A stretch of DNA of 64,000 nucleotides from Croceibacterium_B sp035470785 (lineage in GTDB: Bacteria > Pseudomonadota > Alphaproteobacteria > Sphingomonadales > Sphingomonadaceae), in NCBI GenBank assembly GCA_035470785.1, contig DATIQN010000065.1, forward strand, positions 12,252 through 76,251, in the 5' to 3' direction. Each line of letters begins with the position of its first letter. The stretch's first letter is position 1. This document shows positions 35,643 through 44,777 of the stretch, in pieces. The notes under the pieces are model-generated. The model worked only from the letters and a program-made list of their open reading frames with translations, did no database searches and was not told the DNA's origin. Position numbers and translations under genes: made by a program.

Positions 35643-36605
35643 ATGGCTCGCAGGAAAATCGCGCTCGTCGGCGCCGGCATGATCGGCGGCACCTTGGCTC
35701 ACCTCGCGGCGAAGAAGGAACTGGGCGACGTCGTCCTGTTCGACATCATGGAGGGGATCCCCCAGGGCAAGGCGCTCGACCTTTCCCAGTGCGGCCCGAT
35801 CGAGGGCTTCGACGTGAAGATCACCGGCACCAACGATTATGCCGACATCGCCGGGGCCGACGTGGTCATCGTCACTGCGGGTATTCCCCGCAAGCCGGGG
35901 ATGAGCCGCGACGACCTGCTCGGCATCAACCTCGGGGTGATGAAGGCGGTCGGCGAAGGCATCAAGAATAACTGTCCCGGCGCGTTCGTGATCTGCATCA
36001 CCAACCCGCTCGACGCGATGGTCTGGGCGTTGCGCGAATTCTCCGGCCTTCCGCACAACATGGTCGTCGGCATGGCCGGCGTGCTCGACTCTGCGCGCTT
36101 TGCGACCTTCCTCGCCTGGGAGTTCGGCGTTTCGGTGCGCGACGTGAACGCCTTCGTGCTCGGCGGCCATGGCGACACGATGGTCCCGGTGACCAGCTAC
36201 ACCACGATCAGCGGCATCCCGGTCGACGACCTCGTCAAGATGGGCAAGTCGAGCAAGGAAGCGATCGACGCCATCGTCCAGCGCACCCGCAGCGGCGGCG
36301 GCGAGATCGTCGGCCTGCTCAAGACCGGCAGCGCCTATTACGCCCCTGCCACCAGCGCGATCGCGATGGCGGAAGCCTACCTCGGCGACCAGAAGCGCAT
36401 CCTCCCGGTCGCGGCCAACCTCACGGGCCAGTACGGCGTGAACGACCTCTACGTCGGCGTCCCCGCGCTGATCGGCGCCGGCGGCGTCGAGGAAGTGATC
36501 GAGATCGCTCTCGACGACGAGGCGAAAGCCAACTTCCAGACCTCAGTCGACGCGGTGAAAGAGCTGCTGGTCGCCTGCAAGGGCATCGATAGCAGCCTCG
36601 CGTGA
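35643..36605 (+). CDS. mdh: Malate dehydrogenase
   Basis: NAD-dependent oxidation of malate to oxaloacetate in the TCA cycle. The 320-residue protein is of the LDH-like MDH type: NAD-binding GAGMIGGTLAHLA near the start, ITAGIPRKPGMSRDDLL (written here VTAGIPRKPGMSRDD), ITNPLDAMVW and the active-site His in GGHGDTMVPVTSY. The start at 35643 is set by the family N-terminus MARRKIALVGAG; GAAGGAATG lies upstream. Its stop overlaps the next gene by GTGA. First gene of the TCA operon. Confidence 0.97.
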   Translation: MARRKIALVGAGMIGGTLAHLAAKKELGDVVLFDIMEGIPQGKALDLSQCGPIEGFDVKITGTNDYADIAGADVVIVTAGIPRKPGMSRDDLLGINLGVMKAVGEGIKNNCPGAFVICITNPLDAMVWALREFSGLPHNMVVGMAGVLDSARFATFLAWEFGVSVRDVNAFVLGGHGDTMVPVTSYTTISGIPVDDLVKMGKSSKEAIDAIVQRTRSGGGEIVGLLKTGSAYYAPATSAIAMAEAYLGDQKRILPVAANLTGQYGVNDLYVGVPALIGAGGVEEVIEIALDDEAKANFQTSVDAVKELLVACKGIDSSLA

Positions 36606-37246
36606 TCCTTTCAGTCCTCCTTGCGGCGCTTGGGGCGGCTGCGAGCTCTCCGCCTCCGGATGACGTAGATCGGTTTATCTCCATCTGCGTCGCCGGCGGC
36701 AAGAATTTGCTCGATCAAGAGGGCAAGGTTCTTGATCGCAAAGACGTGCCAAAGGTCCTCTTGGGGTGGTTCGGCAGTCCAGGTGACAGAGGCTCGTCAA
36801 GTCTGCAGTATTTCAGCGTCGGACAGGGCTGGGATGAAGTGGTGGTGGGCTTTGAGCAGCTCCACCGCGGCTCGGTGGTCCAGTCGAAATGTACTCTGGT
36901 GACCGCAAAGTTCGATGCAACATCCGGCAAGCGAGCCCTTCTGCAGAAGTTGAGCAGCAAAGGGATCGAGGATGTTACGGCAGAACGCTTCATCGTAGGC
37001 GACGTAAATGCAAACGGGCACGAGCGAGCTTATCAAAACCCGATCGTTCAAGACATGATTGGCAGGCACCAACGGATCGAAGCGGTCACGTTGCAAACCG
37101 CTGATCCGAAATTTGAAATCTTCGGCAGACCCGTGGCTTCGAGCGGGTTGTACGCCATGTCAGTTTTCAACTTGAGCGAAAAAGATGCGCGGGACGCCAA
37201 ACGGGCCTGGGACAAGTGCCAGAAAGCCAACTGCTCGCTGCCGTAA
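36602..37246 (+). CDS. Unknown exported protein within the TCA operon
   Basis: I do not recognise this gene. The 214-residue product begins with a short signal-like segment (MILSVLLAALGAAASS) and is otherwise soluble, with cysteines in ISICVAGG, SKCTLVTA and WDKCQKANC. Base composition is visibly lower in G+C than mdh and sucD (many AT-rich codons), which suggests recent acquisition. Translation starts at GTG 36602, overlapping the mdh stop; it lies 20 bp before sucD, in the place where sucC often stands. No link to the TCA cycle is evident. Confidence 0.6.
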   Translation: MILSVLLAALGAAASSPPPDDVDRFISICVAGGKNLLDQEGKVLDRKDVPKVLLGWFGSPGDRGSSSLQYFSVGQGWDEVVVGFEQLHRGSVVQSKCTLVTAKFDATSGKRALLQKLSSKGIEDVTAERFIVGDVNANGHERAYQNPIVQDMIGRHQRIEAVTLQTADPKFEIFGRPVASSGLYAMSVFNLSEKDARDAKRAWDKCQKANCSLP

Positions 37247-37266
37247 TAAGGAATCGGTTTCCAATC

Positions 37267-38157
37267 ATGTCTATCCTCGTCGACAAGAATACCAAGGTCA
37301 TCACCCAGGGGATGACCGGCGATACCGGCACGTTTCATACCCAGCAGGCGCTCGCCTACGGGACGCAGATGGTCGCCGGGGTCACGCCGGGCAAAGGCGG
37401 GCAGACGCATATCGGGCTGCCGGTCTACGACACCGTTGCCGAGGCCAGGCACGAGACCGGCGCGACCGCGAGCGTGATCTACGTCCCGCCGCCGTTTGCC
37501 GCGGATTCGATCCTCGAGGCGATCGACGCCGAGATTGAGCTGATCGTCGCCATCACCGAAGGCATCCCGGTGCTCGACATGGTGCGCGTCAAGCGCGCGC
37601 TGACGGGCTCGAAGTCGCGGCTGATCGGGCCCAACTGCCCCGGCGTGCTTACCCCCGGAGAGTGCAAGATCGGCATCATGCCGGGCAACATCTTCCAGAA
37701 GGGCAGCGTCGGCGTGGTCAGCCGCTCGGGCACGCTGACTTACGAAGCGGTCCACCAGACGACGCAAGTTGGCCTGGGCCAGACGACCGCGGTCGGCATC
37801 GGCGGCGACCCAGTCAACGGCACCAATTTCATCGACGTGCTCGAGCTGTTCCTCAAGGACGACGAAACCCAGTCGATGGTGATGATCGGCGAGATCGGCG
37901 GCAGCGCCGAGGAAGAGGCGGCGCAGTTCATCAAGGACGAGGCCAAGCGCGGCTGGAGGAAGCCGATGGTCGGCTTCATCGCCGGGCGCACTGCCCCTCC
38001 GGGCCGCCGCATGGGCCACGCCGGGGCGATCGTCAGTGGCGGCCAGGGCGGCGCCGACGACAAGATTGCGGCGATGGAAGCCGCCGGCATCCGCGTCGCA
38101 CAAAGCCCCAGCGAGCTCGGCACGACGCTCGCCGGCTTGCTCAAAGAGCTGGCGTGA
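37267..38157 (+). CDS. sucD: Succinyl-CoA synthetase alpha subunit
   Basis: With SucC it converts succinyl-CoA to succinate with nucleoside triphosphate formation. The 296-residue protein has MSILVDKNTKVITQGMTG, the CoA-binding VTPGKGGQTHIGLPVYDTV, IVAITEGIPVLDM, LIGPNCPGVLTPGECKIGIMPG and the phospho-His in GRRMGHAGAIVSGG. The start 37267 matches the family N-terminus. No sucC gene is present here; it must be elsewhere in the genome. Confidence 0.97.
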   Translation: MSILVDKNTKVITQGMTGDTGTFHTQQALAYGTQMVAGVTPGKGGQTHIGLPVYDTVAEARHETGATASVIYVPPPFAADSILEAIDAEIELIVAITEGIPVLDMVRVKRALTGSKSRLIGPNCPGVLTPGECKIGIMPGNIFQKGSVGVVSRSGTLTYEAVHQTTQVGLGQTTAVGIGGDPVNGTNFIDVLELFLKDDETQSMVMIGEIGGSAEEEAAQFIKDEAKRGWRKPMVGFIAGRTAPPGRRMGHAGAIVSGGQGGADDKIAAMEAAGIRVAQSPSELGTTLAGLLKELA

Positions 38158-38166
38158 GCACGTCCC

Positions 38167-41013
38167 ATGGGTGACCAGGCACAGACTTTCGTACCCGAGT
38201 TGACCGGCCAGGACGGCCCGCAACCCGGGCCGAGTTGGCAGAACGCGCGCTGGCCGATCCTCGGCGGCGAGGCCGAGGACGATTTCACGCAGGCGCTCGA
38301 CCCGACGGCGATGAAGCTCGCGGTCCAGGCGGCCGCGGCGAAGGCCGGCAAGGCGCTCGACGCGACCGCTGTCGAGCAGGCGGCGGGGGATTCGATCCGC
38401 GCCATGCTGCTGATCCGCACCTATCGCGTGCGCGGCCATCTCGCCGCCGATCTCGACCCGCTCGGCCTGACGAAGCGGGAGCTTCCGGCCGATCTCACGC
38501 CCGAATTCTACGGCTTCACCGGCGCCGCGCTCGACCGACAGGTGTACCTCGGCGGCGTACTCGGGCTGCAATGGACGAGCATCAACGAACTCGTCGCGGT
38601 GCTGCGCAAGAACTACTGCGGCCACGTCGGCCTCGAATACATGCACATTTCGGATGTGGAGGAGCGCCGCTTCCTGCAGGACCGGATCGAGGGGCCCGAC
38701 AAGGTCATCACCTTCACCAACGAAGGCAAAAAGGCGATCCTTTCGGCGGTCATCCGCGGCGAGGAGTACGAGAAGTTCCTCGGCAAGAAGTACGTCGGCA
38801 CCAAGCGCTTCGGGCTCGACGGCGGCGAGGCGATGATCCCCGCGCTCGAGGCGGTGATCAAGTACGGCGGCGCCTTCGGCGTGCGCGAGATCGTCTACGG
38901 CATGTCGCATCGCGGCCGCCTCAACGTGCTCGCCAACGTGATGGCCAAGCCCTACCGCGTCATCTTCCACGAATTCTCCGGCGGCAGCGCCAACCCCGAC
39001 GATGTCGGTGGCTCGGGCGACGTGAAGTATCACCTCGGCACCAGCACCGACCGCGAGTTCGACGGGATCAAGGTGCACATGAGCCTGGTGCCCAACCCAA
39101 GTCACCTCGAAGCGGTCGACCCGGTGGTGCTCGGCAAGGTCCGCGCGCAGCAGGCAATCCGCGAGGACCTCGCCGCGCATACCGAGGTGCTGCCGGTGCT
39201 GATCCACGGCGACGCGGCGTTCGCGGGCCAGGGCATCGTCTGGGAATGCTTCGGCTTCTCGGGCGTGCGCGGCTACAACACCGGCGGCTGCCTGCACTTC
39301 GTGATCAACAACCAAATCGGGTTTACCACCAGCCCGCAGTTTGCCCGTTCTTCACCCTATCCTTCCGACGTCGCGAAGGGCGTCCAGGCGCCGATCGTCC
39401 ACGTCAACGGCGACGACCCTGAAGCGGTGACCTTCGCCTGCAAGCTCGCCATCGAGTTCCGCCAGAAGTTCAAGCGCGACATCGTCATCGACATGTGGTG
39501 CTATCGCCGCTTCGGCCATAACGAGGGCGACGAGCCGAGCTTCACCCAGCCGCTGATGTACGACCGCATCCGCCAGCATGCGCGGGTCAGCGAGATCTAT
39601 TCGGGGCGGCTGATCGACGAGGGCGTGATCGACGCGCAGGCGGCCGATCACATGCGCTACGAGTTCAACGCGCTGCTCGAGCAGGAATTCGCCGGCGGGG
39701 CGAGCTACAAGCCGAACGAGGCCGACTGGTTCGGCGGGCGCTGGACCGGGCTGCACAAGCCCGCCGACCCCGAAACCGCGCGGCGCAACGTTGCCACGGC
39801 GATCGACCGCAAGCTATTCGACAGCCTCGGCCGCACGCTGACGACGATCCCCGAGGGCTTCAACATCCACAAGACGCTCGCCCGCGTGATCGAGGCCAAG
39901 CGGCAGATGTTCGAGAGCGGCGAGGGCTTCGACTGGGCGACCGCCGAGGCGCTCGGCTTCGGCAGCCTGGTAACCGAAGGCTTCGGCGTGCGCCTGTCGG
40001 GGCAGGATTCGGCGCGCGGCACTTTCAGCCAGCGCCACGCCGCGTGGATCGACCAGCTCGACGAGCACAAGTACATCCCGCTGTGCGAGCTGCCGCACGG
40101 CAAGTTCGAGGTCTACGACAGCCCCTTGAGCGAATACGGCGTGCTCGGCTTCGAATACGGCTTCGCCGGCGCCGATCCCAAGACGCTGGTGTGCTGGGAA
40201 GCCCAATTCGGCGATTTCGCCAATGGCGCACAGATCATCATCGACCAGTTCATCGCCGCTGGCGAGGTCAAGTGGCTGCGCGCTAACGGCCTCGTGCTGT
40301 TGCTGCCGCACGGCTTCGAGGGCCAGGGGCCGGAGCACTCCTCGGCGCGGCTCGAACGCTTCCTGCAGCTATGCGCCAACGACAACATCCAGGTGTGCAA
40401 CATTACCAGTCCGGCGAACTACTTCCACGTGCTACGCCGGCAGATGCTGCGGCCGTTCCGCAAGCCGCTCGTCATTATGACGCCCAAGAGCCTGCTGCGG
40501 CACCCGATGGCGAAATCGACCTCGGCCGAATTCATCGAGGAAAGCCACTTCAAGCGCATCCTGTCCGACCGGGTGGAGATCGCCGACGACAAGGTCCGGC
40601 GGCTGGTGCTGTGCTCGGGCAAGGTCGCCTACGACCTGATGGAAGCGCGCGCGAATGCCTCGCTGGAGGGTGTTTCCATCGTCCGCCTCGAACAGCTTTA
40701 CCCGTTCCCCGGCGAGCCGCTGGCGGTGCGCCTCAAGCGGATGAAGAACCTCGAATCCATCGTCTGGTGCCAGGAAGAGCCGAAGAACAACGGCGCGTGG
40801 TTCTTTGTCGAAAGCCGCATCGAGGAAGCGCTGACCCAGGCCGGGCACAAGGGCATGCGCCCGTGCTACGCCGGCCGCGACGTCGCCGCCTCGCCCGCAA
40901 CCGGCCTCGCCCGCAAGCACAAGGAACAGCAGGAGGCGCTCGTCGCGCTCGCGCTGGGCCTCGGCGACAAGACCACCACGCGGCGCACCCTCAATACTGA
41001 AAAGAAGGGCTGA
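38167..41013 (+). CDS. sucA: 2-oxoglutarate dehydrogenase E1 component
   Basis: The TPP-dependent decarboxylase of the 2-oxoglutarate dehydrogenase complex. 948 residues, usual for the family. Visible: N-terminal GPSWQNARWP, EYMHISDVEERRFLQDRIE, the substrate/TPP region YGMSHRGRLNVLANVM, HEFSGG, GDAAFAGQGIVWEC, TPP motif GHNEGDEPSFTQP, and GQDSARGTFSQRHAAW with the second catalytic region. The start lies 9 bp after sucD; sucB follows 3 bp after its stop. Confidence 0.98.
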   Translation: MGDQAQTFVPELTGQDGPQPGPSWQNARWPILGGEAEDDFTQALDPTAMKLAVQAAAAKAGKALDATAVEQAAGDSIRAMLLIRTYRVRGHLAADLDPLGLTKRELPADLTPEFYGFTGAALDRQVYLGGVLGLQWTSINELVAVLRKNYCGHVGLEYMHISDVEERRFLQDRIEGPDKVITFTNEGKKAILSAVIRGEEYEKFLGKKYVGTKRFGLDGGEAMIPALEAVIKYGGAFGVREIVYGMSHRGRLNVLANVMAKPYRVIFHEFSGGSANPDDVGGSGDVKYHLGTSTDREFDGIKVHMSLVPNPSHLEAVDPVVLGKVRAQQAIREDLAAHTEVLPVLIHGDAAFAGQGIVWECFGFSGVRGYNTGGCLHFVINNQIGFTTSPQFARSSPYPSDVAKGVQAPIVHVNGDDPEAVTFACKLAIEFRQKFKRDIVIDMWCYRRFGHNEGDEPSFTQPLMYDRIRQHARVSEIYSGRLIDEGVIDAQAADHMRYEFNALLEQEFAGGASYKPNEADWFGGRWTGLHKPADPETARRNVATAIDRKLFDSLGRTLTTIPEGFNIHKTLARVIEAKRQMFESGEGFDWATAEALGFGSLVTEGFGVRLSGQDSARGTFSQRHAAWIDQLDEHKYIPLCELPHGKFEVYDSPLSEYGVLGFEYGFAGADPKTLVCWEAQFGDFANGAQIIIDQFIAAGEVKWLRANGLVLLLPHGFEGQGPEHSSARLERFLQLCANDNIQVCNITSPANYFHVLRRQMLRPFRKPLVIMTPKSLLRHPMAKSTSAEFIEESHFKRILSDRVEIADDKVRRLVLCSGKVAYDLMEARANASLEGVSIVRLEQLYPFPGEPLAVRLKRMKNLESIVWCQEEPKNNGAWFFVESRIEEALTQAGHKGMRPCYAGRDVAASPATGLARKHKEQQEALVALALGLGDKTTTRRTLNTEKKG

Positions 41014-41016
41014 CGA

Positions 41017-42312
41017 ATGGCCACCGAAGTCAAAGTCCCCACGCTCGGCGAATCGGTCACCGAGGCGACGATCGGCGAATGGCTCAAGCAACCCGGCGAT
41101 CCGGTGAAGGTGGACGAGCCGATCGCCAGCCTCGAGACCGACAAGGTCGCGGTCGAGGTGCCCTCGCCCGTCGCCGGCATTCTCGGCGAGCAAAAGTTCA
41201 AGGTCGGCGACACGGTCGACGTCGGCGCGGTAATCGCGACGATCGAAGATGCGGTCGCCGCCGGTGAGAATACGCAGGTCAAGCCGCGCGAAGAGACCCC
41301 TGCGCCAGCCCCCGCGCCGGCTTCGGGTCCCGCACCTACCAAGGAACCCGAGCAGGCCGCCGATATCGACAAGGAGCTCGGCGAGCTGCCCAAAGCCGGG
41401 CCCGACGACCTCGCCACCACGCTGTCACCCTCGGTGCGTCGCGCGGTGATCGAGCACGGAATCGACCCTACGCAGATCAAGGGCAGTGGCAAAGACGGGC
41501 GGCTGACCAAGGAAGACGTGCTTGCGGCCGCCGCGGCCAAGAAGGCGGCCCCCGCGCCGTCGATCTCGGCTCCGGCCCCGGCACCCTCGCCCGCGCCTGC
41601 TGCGACCGGCGAGCGCAACACCGAAAGGGTCAAGATGACCCGCCTGCGCCAGACGATCGCCCGCCGGCTCAAGGCCGCGCAGAACGACGCCGCGCTGCTG
41701 ACCACGTTCAACGATGTAGACATGACCGCGGTGATCGAGGCGCGCGAGGCCTACAAGGACCTGTTCGCCAAGAAGCACGGCATCAAGCTCGGCTTCATGA
41801 GCTTCTTCGCCAAGGCGAGCTGCCTGGCGCTCAAGGACGTTCCCTCGGTCAACGCCTACATCGAGGGCGACGAAATCCTCTACCACGATTTCGTCGACAT
41901 CTCGGTCGCGGTCAGCGCGCCGAACGGGCTTGTGGTCCCAGTGGTGCGCGACGCCGACAAGAAGAGCTTCGCCCAGATCGAGCTCGACATCGCCGATTTC
42001 GGCGCCCGCGCCAAGGACGGCACACTGACGATGGACGACATGAAGGGCGGCACCTTCACGATCTCCAACGGCGGCGTGTTCGGCAGCCTTTTATCGACGC
42101 CGATCATCAACCCGCCGCAAAGCGCGGTGCTCGGCCTCCACCGCATCGAGGACCGCCCCGTCGCCCGCGACGGCCAGGTGGTGATCCGCCCGATGATGTA
42201 TATCGCGCTGTCCTACGACCACCGCATCATCGACGGCCGCGAGGCGGTCACCGCGCTCAAGATCATCAAGGAAGCGATCGAGGATCCGATGCGGATGCTG
42301 GTCGACTTGTGA
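41017..42312 (+). CDS. sucB: 2-oxoglutarate dehydrogenase E2, dihydrolipoyl succinyltransferase
   Basis: The 431-residue core enzyme of the complex. Lipoyl domain residues 1-77 with lipoylated K43 (ETDKVAVEVPSP). Then an Ala/Pro-rich hinge, the E1/E3-binding segment LSPSVRRAVIEHGIDPTQIKGSGKDGRLTKEDV, a second hinge and the catalytic domain with MTRLRQTIARRLKAAQ, ending with the active-site YDHRIIDGREAVTAL. Lies between sucA and lpdA with minimal spacing, as one transcription unit. Confidence 0.97.
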   Translation: MATEVKVPTLGESVTEATIGEWLKQPGDPVKVDEPIASLETDKVAVEVPSPVAGILGEQKFKVGDTVDVGAVIATIEDAVAAGENTQVKPREETPAPAPAPASGPAPTKEPEQAADIDKELGELPKAGPDDLATTLSPSVRRAVIEHGIDPTQIKGSGKDGRLTKEDVLAAAAAKKAAPAPSISAPAPAPSPAPAATGERNTERVKMTRLRQTIARRLKAAQNDAALLTTFNDVDMTAVIEAREAYKDLFAKKHGIKLGFMSFFAKASCLALKDVPSVNAYIEGDEILYHDFVDISVAVSAPNGLVVPVVRDADKKSFAQIELDIADFGARAKDGTLTMDDMKGGTFTISNGGVFGSLLSTPIINPPQSAVLGLHRIEDRPVARDGQVVIRPMMYIALSYDHRIIDGREAVTALKIIKEAIEDPMRMLVDL

Positions 42313-42319
42313 GGACGTA

Positions 42320-43723
42320 ATGGCTGATACTTACGACTACGACGTCCTGATCATCGGCTCCGGCCCGGGCGGCTATGTCGCGGCTATCCGCGCGGCGCAG
42401 CTCGGGCTGAAGACCGCTTGCGCCGAGAGCCGCGACACGCTCGGCGGCACTTGCCTCAACGTCGGCTGCATCCCGTCGAAGGCTATGCTGCACGCGTCGG
42501 AATACTTCGATGCGGCGGCGAGCGGCGCGATGGCCAAGCTGGGCGTCGAGGTAACGCCCAAGCTCAACCTTCCCGCGATGCACGCCCAGCGGCTCGACGC
42601 GGTCAAGCAGCTCACCGGCGGGATCGCGTTCCTGTTCAAGAAGAACAAGGTCGATTGGAAGATGGGGTTCGCCACCTTCCAGGATGCGCACACCGTGAAG
42701 GTGGGTGACGAGACCGTGACGGCGAAGACCGTGGTCATCGCCACCGGCTCGTCGGTCACGCCCCTCCCCGGCGTCGAAGTCGACAACGCCAAGGGCGTGG
42801 TCGTCGATTCTACCGGCGCGCTCGAACTGGCCAGCGTGCCGAAGACCATGGTGGTCATCGGCGGCGGCGTGATCGGGCTCGAGCTGGGCTCGGTCTGGCG
42901 GCGGCTTGGGGCCCAGGTGATCTGCGTCGAATTCGTCGACCAGATCCTCCCCGGCATGGACGCCGACGTGCGCAAGGAAGCCAACAAGATCTTCAAGAAA
43001 CAGGGCATCGAATTCCGCCTCTCGACCAAGGTCACCGGCGTCACCGTAAAGGGCAAGAAGGCGACACTCACGCTCGAGCCCGCCGCCGGAGGCGCCAGCG
43101 AAACGCTCGAAGCCGATTGCGTGCTCGTGTCGATCGGCCGGCGGCCGAACACCGAGGGCCTCGGCCTCGACAAGATCGGGCTCGAAACCAACAAGCGCGG
43201 ACAGATCGAGGTCGACGGCGAGTTCCGCACCAGTGTCGACGGCGTGCGCGCGATTGGCGACGTGGTGCCGGGCCCGATGCTGGCGCACAAGGCCGAGGAC
43301 GAGGGCATCGCGGTCGCCGAATGGATCGCCGGACAGACCGGCATCGTCAATCACGAGGTGATCCCTAGCGTGGTCTACACCTCGCCCGAGATCGCCGGAG
43401 TCGGCTTGACCGAGGAGCAGGCGACCGAGGCCGGTCACACTGTCAAAGTCAGCAAGTTCCCGATGCTCGCCAACAGCCGCGCCAAGACCAATCACGAGCC
43501 CGACGGTTTCGTGAAGGTGATCGCCGACGCCGAGACCGATCGCGTGCTCGGCGTGTGGATCATCGCCTCGGTCGCCGGAACGATGATCGCCGAGGCGGGG
43601 CTAGCGATGGAATTCGGCGCCACCAGCGAGGACATCGCCTACACCTGCCACGCCCACCCGACGCACTCGGAAGCGCTGAAGGAAGCGGCGATGGGCGTGC
43701 AGGGCAAGCCGATCCACATCTGA
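42320..43723 (+). CDS. lpdA: Dihydrolipoyl dehydrogenase (E3)
   Basis: The FAD/NAD-dependent enzyme that re-oxidises the lipoyl groups. 467 residues: FAD-binding IIGSGPGGYVAAIRAAQLG, redox disulfide C45/C50 in GGTCLNVGCIPSKAML, NAD-binding VVIGGGVIGLELGSVWRRLG, FAD motif VRAIGDVVPGPMLAHKAEDEG, and the C-terminal His-Glu pair in CHAHPTHSEALKEAA. It serves the preceding sucAB complex. Its stop overlaps the next start (TGATG). Confidence 0.98.
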   Translation: MADTYDYDVLIIGSGPGGYVAAIRAAQLGLKTACAESRDTLGGTCLNVGCIPSKAMLHASEYFDAAASGAMAKLGVEVTPKLNLPAMHAQRLDAVKQLTGGIAFLFKKNKVDWKMGFATFQDAHTVKVGDETVTAKTVVIATGSSVTPLPGVEVDNAKGVVVDSTGALELASVPKTMVVIGGGVIGLELGSVWRRLGAQVICVEFVDQILPGMDADVRKEANKIFKKQGIEFRLSTKVTGVTVKGKKATLTLEPAAGGASETLEADCVLVSIGRRPNTEGLGLDKIGLETNKRGQIEVDGEFRTSVDGVRAIGDVVPGPMLAHKAEDEGIAVAEWIAGQTGIVNHEVIPSVVYTSPEIAGVGLTEEQATEAGHTVKVSKFPMLANSRAKTNHEPDGFVKVIADAETDRVLGVWIIASVAGTMIAEAGLAMEFGATSEDIAYTCHAHPTHSEALKEAAMGVQGKPIHI

Positions 43724-44142
43724 TGGCCTTGCGCCCCTTCCGCCTCGCCTTCCCGGTGCGCGACATCGCCGAGGCGCGGGCGTTCTGGGGCGGGGTGATC
43801 GGTTGTCCCGAGGGGCGTAGCGCCGCGGATTGGGTCGATTTCGACTTCTATGGGCACCAGATCGTCGCGCACCTTGCGCCCGCGCGGGCCGCCGAGGCAT
43901 CGAACCTGGTCGACGGCCATGACGTGCCGGTGCCGCACTTCGGCATCGTACTCGAAATAGCCGACTGGCAGGCGCTCGCCGACCGCCTCGTCGCCGCCGG
44001 CACCGAGTTCGTGATCGAACCGCACATCCGCTTCCCGGGCCAGCCCGGTGAGCAGGCGACGATGTTCTTTCGCGATCCCAGCGGCAACGCCATCGAGATG
44101 AAGGCCTTCGCTGACCTCGGACAGCTTTTCGCGACCGGCTAG
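43723..44142 (+). CDS. VOC-family (glyoxalase/dioxygenase-fold) protein
   Basis: A 139-residue member of the vicinal-oxygen-chelate superfamily: LAFPVRDIAEARAFWGGVIGC at the start, VPHFGIVLEIADWQALADRLVAAG in the middle and TMFFRDPSGNAIEMKAF at the end, with metal-type His/Glu positions. It resembles members annotated as glyoxalase or extradiol-type proteins, but the substrate is unknown. It overlaps the lpdA stop by one base, hence translationally coupled to the TCA operon. Confidence 0.87.
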   Translation: MALRPFRLAFPVRDIAEARAFWGGVIGCPEGRSAADWVDFDFYGHQIVAHLAPARAAEASNLVDGHDVPVPHFGIVLEIADWQALADRLVAAGTEFVIEPHIRFPGQPGEQATMFFRDPSGNAIEMKAFADLGQLFATG

Positions 44143-44159
44143 CTGCGATACGGGGGTTC

Positions 44160-44777
44160 ATGGCACTCGCCCCCGCCCTCCCCCCGCTGCTCGACCTCGC
44201 CGGGATCGCGGTGTTCGCACTCAGCGGCGCGCTGCTCGCCACGCGGTTGAAGCAAACAATCGTCACGGTGATCTTCTTCGCGCTGGTCACGGGCGTCGGC
44301 GGCGGTTCGGTGCGCGACCTGCTGATCGGCGCCCCGGTGTTCTGGGTGCGCGATCCCTGGGTCGCGCCGGTCATCGTGCTCACGGCGCTGATCGCGTGGT
44401 TCACGCCTAGGCATTGGTGGGAAGGCAAAGTGCTCGACTGGGCCGACGCAGTAGGCCTGGCCGCCTACTCGGTGCTCGGCACCGCCAAGGCACTGTCTTA
44501 CGGGGTCGAACCCGTCCCTGCGATCCTGATGGGGGTAATCACCGGCTGCGTCGGCGGCGTGATCCGCGACGTGCTCGCCGGCCAGCCATCGATCCTCATG
44601 CGGCCGGAGCTCTACGTCACCGCCGCGGCGCTCGGCGCGACGCTGTGCGCGCTCGGCAGCCTGCTCGCCTTGCCGCAGGAAGCGGTATGGGCCGTCGCCG
44701 CGCTGGCGGCATTCGCTCTGCGCGGAGCTGCGCTGGCGTGGAAGATCGAGCTGCCGGCCTACTCGCGCGAAGCCTAG
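44160..44777 (+). CDS. TRIC-type trimeric intracellular cation channel family protein (UPF0126)
   Basis: A 205-residue membrane protein with about seven helices, made of two repeated halves. Each half carries the glycine-rich motif of the family: VTGVGGGSVRDLLIG and ITGCVGGVIRDVLAGQPSI. Bacterial TRIC proteins conduct cations (K+). The start lies 17 bp after the VOC gene, possibly still in the operon. Its stop overlaps the convergent gene by four bases. Confidence 0.88.
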   Translation: MALAPALPPLLDLAGIAVFALSGALLATRLKQTIVTVIFFALVTGVGGGSVRDLLIGAPVFWVRDPWVAPVIVLTALIAWFTPRHWWEGKVLDWADAVGLAAYSVLGTAKALSYGVEPVPAILMGVITGCVGGVIRDVLAGQPSILMRPELYVTAAALGATLCALGSLLALPQEAVWAVAALAAFALRGAALAWKIELPAYSREA

